Positions 41,501 to 49,959 of a stretch of 64,000 nucleotides of DNA are shown in pieces. The DNA comes from PMNU01 sp035479375 (GTDB taxonomy: Bacteria > Patescibacteriota > Saccharimonadia > Saccharimonadales > UBA4665). Under the pieces are notes generated by a model, which saw only the letters and a program-made list of their open reading frames with translations, did no database searches and was not told the origin of the DNA. Numbering within the stretch: position 1 is the first letter of the stretch; each line of letters starts with the position of its first letter. Made by a program: the position numbers and the translations under genes. The stretch is taken from the NCBI GenBank assembly GCA_035479375.1, contig DATIIT010000004.1, positions 1 through 64,000 on the forward strand. Reading direction: 5' to 3'.

Positions 41501-41914
41501 CATGTATGGCTGCATGCCGAACCAGTAGTTGTCGTCGGCGGTCTCGTTGGACCAGCGGGTTTGCTCCCAGCGCCAGTAGCGCATAAAGTTGTGGCCGTGG
41601 GCCTGGAGGTAGTCCAGGTAGGCGTTGTAATCGAAGGCGGGCGGCGGGTAACCATCGCCGTTGTCTGAGCCGTTAGCCCAGGTGTGCGAGCCGGTAAGGT
41701 ACACCAGCCGGCCGTTGGCGTCCTCAAAATAGCGCGAATTTTGGGCGCTGAGGTGTAGTGGTGTCAGCCCCGCGGTAGCGTGCACCGGCTGCGCCATCAG
41801 GAAAATACCCGAGGCGTACTGCGCCAAGAGCAGCAAAACGCTCAGCGCCGTCATAAATGTACCCCGGCGATGGGTGCCCACCCGGCGCGCGCGTGATTGG
41901 AATAGTTTCTTCAT
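38597..41914 (-). CDS. Giant secreted protein: apiosidase-like domain, Ig repeats, LamG domain
   Basis: A 1105-residue exported protein. After a signal peptide the first 400 residues read as an apiosidase/DUF4038-like (beta/alpha)8 hydrolase: 'LSAQNSRYFEDANGRLVYLT', 'FMRYWRWEQTRW', 'VMYEVSNESNGS' (Asn-Glu at the acid/base position). A small beta domain and four Ig-like repeats follow ('APTVTVSGVASGSTVRGTVN', 'IADVAFYLDGAQVADV'). Residues about 910-1105 form a concanavalin-like LamG domain. It probably binds and trims polysaccharide outside the cell. The ATG at 41914 is chosen because the signal peptide follows; the longer frame runs over the promoter region. Confidence 0.85.
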   Translation of the reverse strand: MKKLFQSRARRVGTHRRGTFMTALSVLLLLAQYASGIFLMAQPVHATAGLTPLHLSAQNSRYFEDANGRLVYLTGSHTWANGSDNGDGYPPPAFDYNAYLDYLQAHGHNFMRYWRWEQTRWSNETADDNYWFGMQPYMRTTGQGNALDGLGKFDLTQWNDAYFQQLRQRVSQANDRGIYVSVMLFNGWSVSCKGTAGTSQYWCANQPFKGHPLNANNNINGINGDTNGDGNGDETQTLANPQIVALDDAYIKKVSDTIGDLPNVMYEVSNESNGSTANRDWQYHIIDTLHAYENGKYQNANGTPYHHPIGFSMQFPNANLTSMLNSNAEWMAYGGDINNPGVNTSGKVQFGDTDHQCGSCGGSADWAWKDFLRGLNPLQMDVYDGVAFGSGAYAIGNKLNDPTWQNTRFNMGKTLEYANRLNLAKAVPSTTLCSTQFCLANPTNGSAQFITYNPSGGSFTVNLAGITGTLTAEWYNPATLASTPVSTPVNGGGTTSFNAPFSGPSVLFLTQVVAPTVTVSGVASGSTVRGTVNLGANVTNGSAVASVGFAANGTAIATTTSPYSTTWDTTTVADGGYQIVATAYDASGKSLAVSPAVAVTVNNYVPTPPTLTITAPASGATLGGATNTVSADASDNEGIQDVTFYLDNASTGTSTTLATDTAAPYQANLDTSALANGNYTLRVVARDTHLTPTTQTEPGAVFNPDGTPPNVSVTSPANNALVSGAATLAATASDQSGIADVAFYLDGAQVADVTAGAPQYTFAWDTTAAAEGAHQIYAVATDTAGNSAQSATTTVNVHNQAPTVSLMNAAGTVSGTVPLGASASDAYGIASVKYYYGSTLIGTGAASSPYGLSWNTAAVANGQYTLTAVATNTAGISATSAPVTVTVNNQVASVPGLLAAYGFNTSATGLNDASGLANTLTCGTACPAFTASGHSGGAYDFSGSNNYLVVPSSASFNLTSGMTIEYWMKESAWTKTWETIMSKGNNTYSVGRYGNNALADFSTSGLLSGNITSWDNKSVSNPANGAWHHVASTWDGSTKKIYVDGVLELTYAWNRALLTNTQNLTIGANAQNMASEYGGQLDDVRIYSRALSASEITTDMNTPVN

Positions 41915-42076
41915 GCCCCCAGCATACAGCGAACAAAAAACGATACAAAGTGATATATGTCGCATTGCCGCGCGGCCGCCGGGGCCACAGAGGCCGCTGG
42001 TGTACAAACTACACCACCGCTGTCCCCGCTAGCAGTGGACATACCAGCGCAAGGGCATATAATTAGCGTAAGTAGT

Positions 42077-42973
42077 ATGCCAAGATCAACAAAACCGAGT
42101 GGGACAACGCGCCGTAAGCCAGCGGCCAAAAAGCAGCTGCGGCGCACGCCATTGCAGCATGTGGCGCACCACGCCCGGCGTGTGGCGGGAGTGACGCCGG
42201 CGTTTGTCCACGGTGTGGTGTTTGGGGCGTTTGTGGGCGTCATGGTTGTCTCGTTGTTGCGCAACACCGTGGCCAGCGCACTGGCCATTACCTCGCCGCG
42301 CGATTGCGACACCAACGCCGTAGTCAACTGCGGCGCGCTTACCACAACAGAGCTGCAGCAAAAATATGGCAACTCCGGCGTGGCTGGCATCTACGGCTAT
42401 TTTGGGATCAGCGCCGGCGACATTGACGATATTGGCAAAACCGCCGTGGCTGGCGTGGTGTACAAAAACGGCACAGTAACGGCAGACGGCGTCACCGTTG
42501 CCACCAACGCCGTCACCGCCGGGCGGGAAAATATCTCTGGCAGCACGAAAGTGAGCGCCAGCGGCGTCACCTTTTACAAGCGGGCACCCAGCGTCTCGTT
42601 CCGGGTCGATTCCATTAACGCCTTTGTGGTCATGCAAAATGGGCAGTTCAAGTTTGCCATTTTAGGGGCGTGCGGCAACCCGGTAGTGGCCACGGCCGTG
42701 CCTAAAAAGACAGTGGCACCACCGCCCGCAGCGCCAACGCCCACACCTACACCCACCCCTGCGCCCACCGTCCCCACATCGAGCCAAACCCCGCCAAGCA
42801 CGCCTACTGCCACGCTCGCCACAAACATTACGGTGTCATCTTTGCCTAATACCGGGCCGGGGGCAGTCATCATTATCGCGGCCTTGTCCGTGGCTGGTGG
42901 CTACGCGTTCCACATGACGCACCGGCACATCAAGCACAAACGGCGGCTCAAGCACGCCATCCACCACGCCTAG
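42077..42973 (+). CDS. LPNTG-anchored surface protein
   Basis: A 298-residue protein with a basic N-terminus, one helix (about 45-65) and an exported domain of about 140 residues ('CGALTTTELQQKYGNSGVAG'). A Pro/Thr-rich stalk follows and then a sorting signal: LPNTG at 256-260, a hydrophobic helix and a basic tail (HRHIKHKRRLKHAIHHA). This is the clearest sortase substrate in the window and probably the client of the enzyme at 34524. TATAAT at 42058 gives a 13-nt spacing to the ATG. Confidence 0.85.
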   Translation: MPRSTKPSGTTRRKPAAKKQLRRTPLQHVAHHARRVAGVTPAFVHGVVFGAFVGVMVVSLLRNTVASALAITSPRDCDTNAVVNCGALTTTELQQKYGNSGVAGIYGYFGISAGDIDDIGKTAVAGVVYKNGTVTADGVTVATNAVTAGRENISGSTKVSASGVTFYKRAPSVSFRVDSINAFVVMQNGQFKFAILGACGNPVVATAVPKKTVAPPPAAPTPTPTPTPAPTVPTSSQTPPSTPTATLATNITVSSLPNTGPGAVIIIAALSVAGGYAFHMTHRHIKHKRRLKHAIHHA

Positions 42974-42988
42974 CGGCAGATTGGCAGC

Positions 42989-43534
42989 TTACGCCTGGGG
43001 CGCCTGTGGTGGGGGCGCCGGAGCCTCTGGGGTCGTGAGCGGCACATCTGGCGAAGCTGGAGCTGGGGCTACGGGCATGGGCACCACAGGCTGCACCGTA
43101 ACTGCTGGCTCGTCAGGCTTCTCCAGCGACACGTCTTCGGTTTGGCCTTCGGGCTTCAGGATACGGTTCACGAGGTCGTCCAGCTGGTCGTTAGACAGGT
43201 TGGCCTTTACGGCGTAGCCCTCAATGCCCTGCTGGCGCAGGCCGGCCGGCGCGTCTGCCTCGTTGAGGTTAGATACAATTAACACCTTAATATCTTTGCC
43301 CCACTCGCTGGCGCGCATGCGCGCCAGAATTTGGTCGCCGGCAATTTTAGGCACCATGAGGTCGAGCAGCACCAAATTAGGCAGCGCTTTCTCTATGAGG
43401 TACAGCGCCTGCTCGCCGTCGTACGCCACGTACACTTCGTAGCCAATGGCCTCCAGCCGCGTCTTATATATGTCGGCCAGGCTGGCGTTGTCTTCTACGA
43501 TGACGACCCGCAGGGCGGGTGGGTTGGGATCCAT
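42989..43534 (-). CDS. Stand-alone response-regulator receiver protein
   Basis: A 181-residue protein: a full receiver domain (residues 8-125) with the acidic pair 'IVEDN', phosphoacceptor Asp58 in 'LVLLDLMVPK', Ser/Thr 'LIVSNL' and Lys in 'GYAVKANLS'. A Pro/Ala/Val-rich tail of about 50 residues follows, with no DNA-binding domain. TACAAT ends exactly 6 nt before the ATG at 43534, a leaderless-type start, so the six codons upstream in frame are not part of it. Its kinase partner is not adjacent. It is divergent from the cyo operon by 63 nt, but a link to respiration is only positional. Confidence 0.92.
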   Translation of the reverse strand: MDPNPPALRVVIVEDNASLADIYKTRLEAIGYEVYVAYDGEQALYLIEKALPNLVLLDLMVPKIAGDQILARMRASEWGKDIKVLIVSNLNEADAPAGLRQQGIEGYAVKANLSNDQLDDLVNRILKPEGQTEDVSLEKPDEPAVTVQPVVPMPVAPAPASPDVPLTTPEAPAPPPQAPQA

Positions 43535-43597
43535 ACAGCTATTGTATACCATGAAAGCAATGCCGCTTATGCCCGCAGGTGCTATAGTTAAAGTAAG

Positions 43598-44509
43598 ATG
43601 CTGAAAAAAGCAAAATGGCCGGTGTTTGTTGCGCTGATCCTGGGGGTGGTGGCCGCGGCTATCAGGTACCTGCGCACGGTTAATGTGGCCGTCCTAAACC
43701 CTAAGGGCACCATCGCGCAGCAGCAGCGCGGGCTGATGGTTATTGCCTCGCTGCTGGCAATCTTGGTGGTGGTGCCGGTGTTTGTGATGACCATTGTGAT
43801 CTCGGTGCGCTACCGCGCCGGCGCCCAAACAGGCAAAAAAAAGAAAGCCAAGTACACGCCCGAGACAGACCACAACACCGTGCTGGAAAGTTTGTGGTGG
43901 GGCATTCCGGTGGCCATCATCGGCGTGTTGTCGGTGGTGACGTGGGTGAGTTCGCACTCGCTTGACCCGTTCCGGCCGCTCAAGTCCGGCGTGCAGCCGC
44001 TGCATATCCAGGTGGTGGCACTGCAATGGAAATGGCTGTTTTTGTACCCGGACCAGCACGTGGCCAGCGTCAACGAGGTGCACATCCCGGTCAACACGCC
44101 GGTGGATTTTCAGATCACGTCCGACGCGCCCATGAACTCTTTCTGGATCCCGCAGCTCGCCGGCCAAGTGTACGCCATGAGCGGCATGAGCACGCAGTTG
44201 CACCTCATGGCCACGCAGCCCGGCACATATAACGGCTCCAGCGCCAACATCAGCGGCAAAGGCTTTGCCGATATGCGCTTCCAGGCCATTGCCAGCTCCA
44301 GCGACGATTTTGGCGAGTGGGTGCGCTACGCCCAAAACAACGGCAACACCCTCACCGACGACAGCTACCCAGCACTCGCCGAGCCCGGCCAAAGCCCGCA
44401 GGCCAGTATGCTGCTCGCCAGCAACGACCTATATGATACGATACTTATGAAATACATGGGGCACGGCAATAACGACGCCATGGCAGGCATGCAGGGTATG
44501 GAACAATGA
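43598..44509 (+). CDS. cyoA: Cytochrome bo3 quinol oxidase subunit II
   Basis: A 303-residue subunit II of a haem-copper oxidase. Two N-terminal helices and a cupredoxin domain are visible ('VQPLHIQVVALQWKWLFLYP', 'VDFQITSDAPMNSFWIPQLA'). The CuA ligands (CxxxC) of cytochrome c oxidases are absent, which marks a quinol oxidase. TGC-TATAGT ends 9 nt before the ATG; this is the operon promoter. It overlaps cyoB by 4 nt (ATGA). The acidic-Met tail 'GHGNNDAMAGMQGMEQ' is unusual. Confidence 0.95.
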   Translation: MLKKAKWPVFVALILGVVAAAIRYLRTVNVAVLNPKGTIAQQQRGLMVIASLLAILVVVPVFVMTIVISVRYRAGAQTGKKKKAKYTPETDHNTVLESLWWGIPVAIIGVLSVVTWVSSHSLDPFRPLKSGVQPLHIQVVALQWKWLFLYPDQHVASVNEVHIPVNTPVDFQITSDAPMNSFWIPQLAGQVYAMSGMSTQLHLMATQPGTYNGSSANISGKGFADMRFQAIASSSDDFGEWVRYAQNNGNTLTDDSYPALAEPGQSPQASMLLASNDLYDTILMKYMGHGNNDAMAGMQGMEQ

Positions 44510-46482
44510 TCAATTTTGCGGCGGGGCTGCTGGGGCGGCTCACCATCAACGACTTCAAGCACGACCCTATTGTGATGGGCGGCGTGGCTGGCATGACGCT
44601 GGGGCTGCTGGCGGCCGTAGGCGCCGTGACCTACTTCAAACGCTGGAAATGGCTCTGGAAAGAGTGGCTCACCAGCGTGGACCCTAAAAAAATCGGCGTC
44701 ATGTATATTGTGGTGGCGCTAGTGATGCTGCTGCGCGGCCTATCCGACGCGCTCATGATGCGCGGCCAGCAGGCCATTGCCAGCGGCAACCACGGCTACC
44801 TTAACTCCGACCACTTCCAGCAGATTTTCTCGGCGCACGGCACCATCATGATTTTCTTTGTGGCCATGGGGCTGATGTTTGGCATCTTAAACCTGGTGGT
44901 GCCGCTGCAGGCTGGCACGCGCGACGTGGCTTTCCCGTTCATGAACGCCACCAGTTTCTGGCTGTTTGTGGCCGGGATGGTGCTTATTAACACCTCGCTG
45001 GCGGTGGGCGAGTTTTCGGCCGCCGGCTGGCTGGCGTACCCGCCGCTCTCTGAGCTGCAATACAGCCCTGGCGTGGGCGTAGACTACTGGATTTGGGCGC
45101 TGCAAATCGCCGGCGTGGGCAGCTTGCTCTCTGGCATTAACTTTTTTGTGACCATTATAAAAATGCGCGCTGTGGGCATGACGCTCATGAAAATGCCCAT
45201 TTTCTTGTGGAGTGTGTTGTGCTCTATGCTGCTGGTGATGTTCGCCTTCCCTATCCTCACCGTGACGCTCGCGCTGCTGGCGTTGGACCGCACCCTGGGC
45301 ATGCATTTTTTCACCAGCATGGCCGGGGGCAACCCCATGATGTATATCAACCTGATTTGGGCGTGGGGGCACCCGGAGGTGTACATCCTTATTCTGCCAG
45401 CCTTTGGCATATTTTCTGAGGTGGTGGCCACGTTTTCGCGCAAAAAACTGTTTGGGTACACGTCGATGGTTGTGGCTTTGGCGGCCATCACCGTGCTGTC
45501 GTTTTTGGTGTGGCTGCACCACTTCTTTACCATGGGCGCCGGCGCGGACGTGAACGCGTTCTTTGGCATCATGACCATGGTCATTGCCATACCCACCGGT
45601 GTTAAAGTGTTTAACTGGCTGTTTACCATGCACCGCGGCCGGATTGTGTTTGCCACGCCCATGCTGTGGTTTTTGGGCTTTGTGGCCACCTTTACCGTGG
45701 GCGGCGTAGCTGGCGTCATTATGGCTATGCCCGCGGCCGACTTCCAGCTACACAACAGCCTGTTCTTGGTGGCGCACTTCCACACCATGATCATTGGCGG
45801 GGTGGTGTTTGGCTTTTTTGCCGGGCTCAGTTACTGGTTCCCCAAGGTGTTTGGTTTTAAGCTCAACGAACGCTTAGGCAAATACGCCTTTTGGTTCTGG
45901 ATCACCGGCTTTTTGCTGGCCTTCATCCCCCTGTACATCCTGGGGCTGATGGGCGCTACGCGCCGGTTAGACCATTACGACCCCAGCATGGGCTGGCAGC
46001 AGCTGTTTATTGTGGCCGCCGTGGGCGTTGTGCTGGTGTGTGTTGGCGTAGGCTTCCAGCTGTTGCAGCTGGGCTACAGCATTTGGAAGCGCAACGAGAA
46101 CCGCGACCTTACCGGTGACCCCTGGAATGGCCGCACCCTGGAGTGGTCCACCGCCTCGCCGCCGCCGTTTTACAATTACGCCGTGTTGCCGGTCGCTGCC
46201 GAGCGTGACCCCTTCTGGGAGCAAAAACACCGCAAAGAAACGCCGGCCAAGCCCCACTACACGCCCATCACCCTGCCCAAAAACACGCCGCTGGGCATGG
46301 CCGTGGCTGCCGCGGCCTTTGCTTTTGGCTTTGCCATGATCTGGCACATCTGGTTGCTGGCCGGTTTGGGTTTGGTGGGCGTCATTGCCTTCCTAGCCAT
46401 CCGCCTCACCGATGACGATGTTGAGTACACGGTGCCGGCCGCCGAAATTGAGCGCCTGGACCGCCAGCGGGGCGCCGCATGA
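44506..46482 (+). CDS. cyoB: Cytochrome bo3 quinol oxidase subunit I
   Basis: The 658-residue catalytic subunit with the low-spin haem and the haem-copper centre, reducing oxygen to water and pumping protons. Key sites: 'IFSAHGTIMIFFVAMG' (haem ligand), 'WGHPEVYILILPAFGIFSEV' (Cu-B His, the D-channel Glu and the cross-linked Tyr), 'VWLHHFFTMGAG' (two Cu-B His) and 'LVAHFHTMIIGG' (haem ligands). This is the A1 type of haem-copper oxidase. Length matches CyoB of other bacteria. It is coupled by 4-nt overlaps on both sides. Confidence 0.98.
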   Translation: MINFAAGLLGRLTINDFKHDPIVMGGVAGMTLGLLAAVGAVTYFKRWKWLWKEWLTSVDPKKIGVMYIVVALVMLLRGLSDALMMRGQQAIASGNHGYLNSDHFQQIFSAHGTIMIFFVAMGLMFGILNLVVPLQAGTRDVAFPFMNATSFWLFVAGMVLINTSLAVGEFSAAGWLAYPPLSELQYSPGVGVDYWIWALQIAGVGSLLSGINFFVTIIKMRAVGMTLMKMPIFLWSVLCSMLLVMFAFPILTVTLALLALDRTLGMHFFTSMAGGNPMMYINLIWAWGHPEVYILILPAFGIFSEVVATFSRKKLFGYTSMVVALAAITVLSFLVWLHHFFTMGAGADVNAFFGIMTMVIAIPTGVKVFNWLFTMHRGRIVFATPMLWFLGFVATFTVGGVAGVIMAMPAADFQLHNSLFLVAHFHTMIIGGVVFGFFAGLSYWFPKVFGFKLNERLGKYAFWFWITGFLLAFIPLYILGLMGATRRLDHYDPSMGWQQLFIVAAVGVVLVCVGVGFQLLQLGYSIWKRNENRDLTGDPWNGRTLEWSTASPPPFYNYAVLPVAAERDPFWEQKHRKETPAKPHYTPITLPKNTPLGMAVAAAAFAFGFAMIWHIWLLAGLGLVGVIAFLAIRLTDDDVEYTVPAAEIERLDRQRGAA

Positions 46483-47120
46483 GCAAAACCGCCGAAAATG
46501 CGGCCGTAGCGCCGGCCGCCGCATCCCTAGCCGCCGAGGCCGCCATCCCTGAATATGAGCGCAACCCCGCCGCCAAAACCCTTTTCGGCTTCTGGGTCTA
46601 CCTCATGACCGACTGCATCCTGTTTGCCACGCTGTTTGCCACCTTTGCCGTGCTGCGCGGCAACACCAACGGCGGCGTCTCCGGCCACGATATCTTTAGC
46701 CTGCCGTATGTGCTGGCCGAGACGCTCATCCTGCTCACCAGCAGCTTTAGCTGTGGCCTGGCCATCCTTAGCGCCCGCCAAGGCAACCGCAATGCGGCGC
46801 TAGCGTTCTTTGGCGCCACGTTCCTGCTGGGCGCCAGCTTCTTGGGGCTGGAGCTGCACGAGTTCATTGGCCTCGCACACGACGGCAACAGCTGGCGCCA
46901 AAGCGGCTTCCTCTCCTCGTTCTTTACGCTGGTGGGGACGCACGGACTGCACATCACCGCCGGGCTCATCTGGATGCTGGTGATGATGATCCGCACCCTC
47001 AAGCAAGGCCTTACCGAAAATGGCCTGCGCCGCCTAACGCTGCTCAGCATGTTCTGGCACTTTTTGGACGTGGTGTGGATCTTTATTTTTACCATTGTGT
47101 ATCTGTTGGGGGTGCTCTAG
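46479..47120 (+). CDS. cyoC: Cytochrome bo3 quinol oxidase subunit III
   Basis: A 213-residue subunit III with five helices; it stabilises the catalytic subunit. 'LFGFWVYLMTDCILFATLFA', 'LELHEFIGLAHDGNSWRQSG' and 'GTHGLHITAGLIWMLVMM' match the CyoC family closely. The start overlaps the cyoB stop (ATGA). The N-terminal 30 residues are Ala-rich and cytoplasmic. Confidence 0.96.
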   Translation: MSKTAENAAVAPAAASLAAEAAIPEYERNPAAKTLFGFWVYLMTDCILFATLFATFAVLRGNTNGGVSGHDIFSLPYVLAETLILLTSSFSCGLAILSARQGNRNAALAFFGATFLLGASFLGLELHEFIGLAHDGNSWRQSGFLSSFFTLVGTHGLHITAGLIWMLVMMIRTLKQGLTENGLRRLTLLSMFWHFLDVVWIFIFTIVYLLGVL

Positions 47121-47121
47121 C

Positions 47122-47511
47122 ATGGGTGAAAAACACGTCAGCGCTGCGGGCGAGGCGGGCAAAGCGGCCGGCAACGACACCAGCCACGGCTCGTTCAAAT
47201 CGTACACCGTGGGCTTTGGGCTGTCCGTGCTGGTAACACTGGGCGCGTACCTGGCCGTGACGCAGCACGTGCTGGGGCGCACCGGGCTCATCGCCGTTAT
47301 TTTTGCGCTGGCTGTGGTGCAGTTGGTGGTGCAGCTGCTCTTCTTCCTGCATTTGGGGCGCGAGGGCAAGCCGCGCCTCAACCTCATGTCGTTCTTGTTT
47401 ATGCTCTTGGTACTGGTGATTGTGGTGGCTGGCTCATTGTGGATCATGAACAACCTCAACTACCACATGACGCCGCAAGACCTCAACCGCTTGCAGGGCG
47501 GCGGGTTCTAG
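47122..47511 (+). CDS. cyoD: Cytochrome bo3 quinol oxidase subunit IV
   Basis: A 129-residue small subunit with three helices ('SFKSYTVGFGLSVLVTLGAY', 'IFALAVVQLVVQLLFFLHLG', 'LLVLVIVVAGSLWIMNNLNY'), the CyoD pattern. It begins one base after cyoC; I use the ATG at 47122, since the frame upstream overlaps cyoC. It helps assembly of the oxidase. Confidence 0.95.
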   Translation: MGEKHVSAAGEAGKAAGNDTSHGSFKSYTVGFGLSVLVTLGAYLAVTQHVLGRTGLIAVIFALAVVQLVVQLLFFLHLGREGKPRLNLMSFLFMLLVLVIVVAGSLWIMNNLNYHMTPQDLNRLQGGGF

Positions 47512-47521
47512 CGCGGGCGGC

Positions 47522-48385
47522 ATGCTGCAAACGTATTACCGCCTGACCAAGCCGGGGATTATTTACGGCAACGCGCTCAATGTGGCGGCCGGATATTTTT
47601 TGGCCGCCGGCGTGCTGCGGCACTTTATATTTGGGCGGTTACTGGCGGTGTTGGCCGGCTCGGCGCTGGTAGTCGCCTCTGGATGTGTATGTAATAATTA
47701 CATCGACCGCGGGATCGACCACCGCATGGCGCGCACCAAAAAACGCGCCCTGGTGAGCGGCGCGGTTTCTGGGCGCGCCGCCCTCACCTACGGCGCAATT
47801 TTGGGCGTGGCCGGTTTTGCCGTGCTCGCGGCCTGGACCAACTGGCTCACCGTGGCCGTGGGAGCCGTGGGCATGCTGTTTTACGTGGTGTTGTACAGCA
47901 TTGGCAAGCGCGCATCGGTGCACGGCACGCTTATTGGCAGCGTCTCCGGGGCAGTGCCGCCGGTGGCCGGCTATACTGCGCTCACTGGCCACCTGGATGC
48001 GGGCGCCTGGATTTTGTTCGCCATCCTCGTAGCCTGGCAGATGCCGCACTTTTACGCCATCGCCATCTACCGCTTCAACGATTACAAAAATGCCGGCCTA
48101 CCTGTGCTGCCGGTGGTAAAAGGCCTGCGCCACACCAAAATACAGATTGCGGCGTATATTGCGGCCTTTGTGGTGGCCACCAGTTTGCTCACCGTGTATG
48201 GCTACACCGGCGTGATATATCTGGTGGTAACGGCGGCGCTGGGCATTATGTGGTTCATAAAAGCGCTGCAGGGCTTCCGGCGCGGCATTGATGACGCCAA
48301 GTGGGCGCGCAAGCTGTTCTTTTTCTCGCTGGTGATAACTTTGGCGCTCGACATTATGCTTTCGGTTGGCGCTCTGCTACCATAG
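47522..48385 (+). CDS. cyoE: Haem O synthase (protohaem IX farnesyltransferase)
   Basis: A 287-residue UbiA-type prenyltransferase with about eight helices that adds farnesyl to haem b for the oxidase. The aspartate-rich site 'NNYIDRGIDHRMARTKKRAL' (NxxxDxxxD) and the second motif 'YAIAIYRFNDYKNAGLPVLP' are both intact. It lies 10 nt after cyoD and closes the cyoABCDE operon, the classical order. No haem biosynthesis gene is in the window, so haem may be made elsewhere or imported. Confidence 0.96.
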   Translation: MLQTYYRLTKPGIIYGNALNVAAGYFLAAGVLRHFIFGRLLAVLAGSALVVASGCVCNNYIDRGIDHRMARTKKRALVSGAVSGRAALTYGAILGVAGFAVLAAWTNWLTVAVGAVGMLFYVVLYSIGKRASVHGTLIGSVSGAVPPVAGYTALTGHLDAGAWILFAILVAWQMPHFYAIAIYRFNDYKNAGLPVLPVVKGLRHTKIQIAAYIAAFVVATSLLTVYGYTGVIYLVVTAALGIMWFIKALQGFRRGIDDAKWARKLFFFSLVITLALDIMLSVGALLP

Positions 48386-48389
48386 TAGT

Positions 48390-48668
48390 ATGAATACGTT
48401 TGGGGCGCTTATTATGTTGCACGTGGTGGTTGCGTTGAGTAGCGTGGCGTTTAGCACGCTGCTGTTCTTCCGGCCGTCCCGTGACGGGCTGCGCGCTAAC
48501 GCTGCGCTTATTGTCCTGACGCTGCTTAGTGGCACGTGCCTGGCGGTATTAGCGCCGGCGCATATGCTGCAGACGTGCGCGCTCGGCCTGTTTTACCTTG
48601 GATTTGTGGGCGTGACGATGTTTGCGGCGCGGCGGAGGCTGGCGCGGGAAACGGCGCGGCGCGGCTAG
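48390..48668 (+). CDS. Small three-helix membrane protein
   Basis: A 92-residue hydrophobic protein with three helices and a basic tail (ARRRLARETARRG). TGC-TACCAT ends exactly 6 nt before the ATG, so it has its own leaderless-type promoter overlapping the end of cyoE. No family is recognised. Its stop codon lies in a GCTAGCG sequence whose CTA is also the stop of the convergent ATP-grasp gene. Confidence 0.65.
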   Translation: MNTFGALIMLHVVVALSSVAFSTLLFFRPSRDGLRANAALIVLTLLSGTCLAVLAPAHMLQTCALGLFYLGFVGVTMFAARRRLARETARRG

Positions 48669-49951
48669 CGTACTGGCGCGGCCTTAATTTTAAACCGTAT
48701 AACTTTGCGCAGCTCTGCTACGTCCGCGTCCAGCTTTTTCTCGTCGGCATTGCTCAGGATAGCATCTATAAGCACACCGCCGCCCTTGTCGGCAAATAAC
48801 GCCTCATCCCCCGGCTTAACGTGGACATTTAACGAAACAATACTCTCTAGTTTACGCGCCTCATCCAAGCCTTCAACCGCTTCTACTGTGCCCTCTTCGT
48901 CGGCATAGAAATCTTCGGCGCGGGCATAGCGGATCAGCTTGGTGGGTATCTTTAGCTCCATGCCTGCCCGGTTGGCGAGGTCGTTATAATGGTGTTCTAT
49001 ATTGAACGCCTCACGGTATAGCTCTTCACGCCTGCCACCGATGCGCGCACCAAGCTCAATAATCTTCCAGCCGTTGGCAGTGTGGAACATTTCGATGTGT
49101 ACGGTGGTTGAGCGCAAGTGTAGTGCCCGAACCGAGGCCTTGGCCGCCCTGAGTGCGCCTTCCGTCTCTGCCTCTGTCAGACCCGTTGGCAAGATGCAGC
49201 TGTGGCCATAGAAGCCGGGCAGACCAAGGGAAGCGGCAGTAATGACCTTAACAATGGGCAGGCAGTGGGTGGTGCCGTCTTGCGACACGTATGCGTCGGT
49301 AGAGTACATATCACCCTGCATCATCTCTTCCACGAGGACGGCAGGCTTGTTGGCGCGGCGTTGGCGTTTATATACGCCGTTAATTATCGCGAGCGTCGCT
49401 TTTAGGCACTCGCCGAGCCCTTTTTCGTTATCGCACCGGGTAACCAAAAACGACGACCATAGGCTGCCAGGCTTCACAATCACCGGGAACGTAAGGCCTT
49501 TCGTGATTTCTTGCCAGTTGGCCATATCCTTTTCTTCGATGCGCTTATATTTAGGCACCAGATCCGGGTCGTACGCTTTAAGCCGGTCGCGCATCAAGGG
49601 CTTTTCCGTTGACCAAGCAAGCGACGTCTCTGTCGGCGCGCTAAGGTAAGGCAAAAAGGGGATGAGCTGCCTAAGGTTGTGTATCGCCTGCTCATACCGG
49701 GTGGTCACCAGCAGGATTCGGTCCATAAATGGCTGGACAGCCCGCTGCAGTGCATCTGGGTCATCAAAATCAACCACAATCTCTTTAAATAAGCCCGTTT
49801 TGTCCACGGGTCTGCCCGGATAGTCAACAAAGCCTTTGTGGACCAAGACGACACCCGTGAGTGGCCGGCCCAGCTCTTTGCTGAGCAGTTTTACCGCATT
49901 GACAAGACCCGGCTCCACGACGTCAACAGACAGTACAATGTCCTTCTGCAT
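48665..49951 (-). CDS. ATP-grasp ligase-like protein
   Basis: A 428-residue protein with a recognisable ATP-grasp core: 'LTFPVIVKPGSLWSSFLVTR' (lysine strand and flexible loop), 'KPAVLVEEMMQGDMYSTDAY' (VEE adenine contact and acidic site) and 'TTVHIEMFHTANGWKIIELG' with 'ARIGG' (metal-binding Glu and Asn-equivalent). The N-terminal 110 residues are a Rossmann-like pre-ATP-grasp domain. The family makes amide or peptide bonds between carboxylates and amines; the product is unknown. It is the second gene of a tandem pair with a closely related paralogue upstream (8-nt gap). Confidence 0.85.
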   Translation of the reverse strand: MQKDIVLSVDVVEPGLVNAVKLLSKELGRPLTGVVLVHKGFVDYPGRPVDKTGLFKEIVVDFDDPDALQRAVQPFMDRILLVTTRYEQAIHNLRQLIPFLPYLSAPTETSLAWSTEKPLMRDRLKAYDPDLVPKYKRIEEKDMANWQEITKGLTFPVIVKPGSLWSSFLVTRCDNEKGLGECLKATLAIINGVYKRQRRANKPAVLVEEMMQGDMYSTDAYVSQDGTTHCLPIVKVITAASLGLPGFYGHSCILPTGLTEAETEGALRAAKASVRALHLRSTTVHIEMFHTANGWKIIELGARIGGRREELYREAFNIEHHYNDLANRAGMELKIPTKLIRYARAEDFYADEEGTVEAVEGLDEARKLESIVSLNVHVKPGDEALFADKGGGVLIDAILSNADEKKLDADVAELRKVIRFKIKAAPVR

Positions 49952-49959
49952 ACAATCTC

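Noticed and set aside
40700..41668. 322-residue rightward ORF opposite the giant secreted protein
   Set aside because: It is Val/Gly/Ala-rich shadow sequence, while the minus strand has clear hydrolase and Ig domains.
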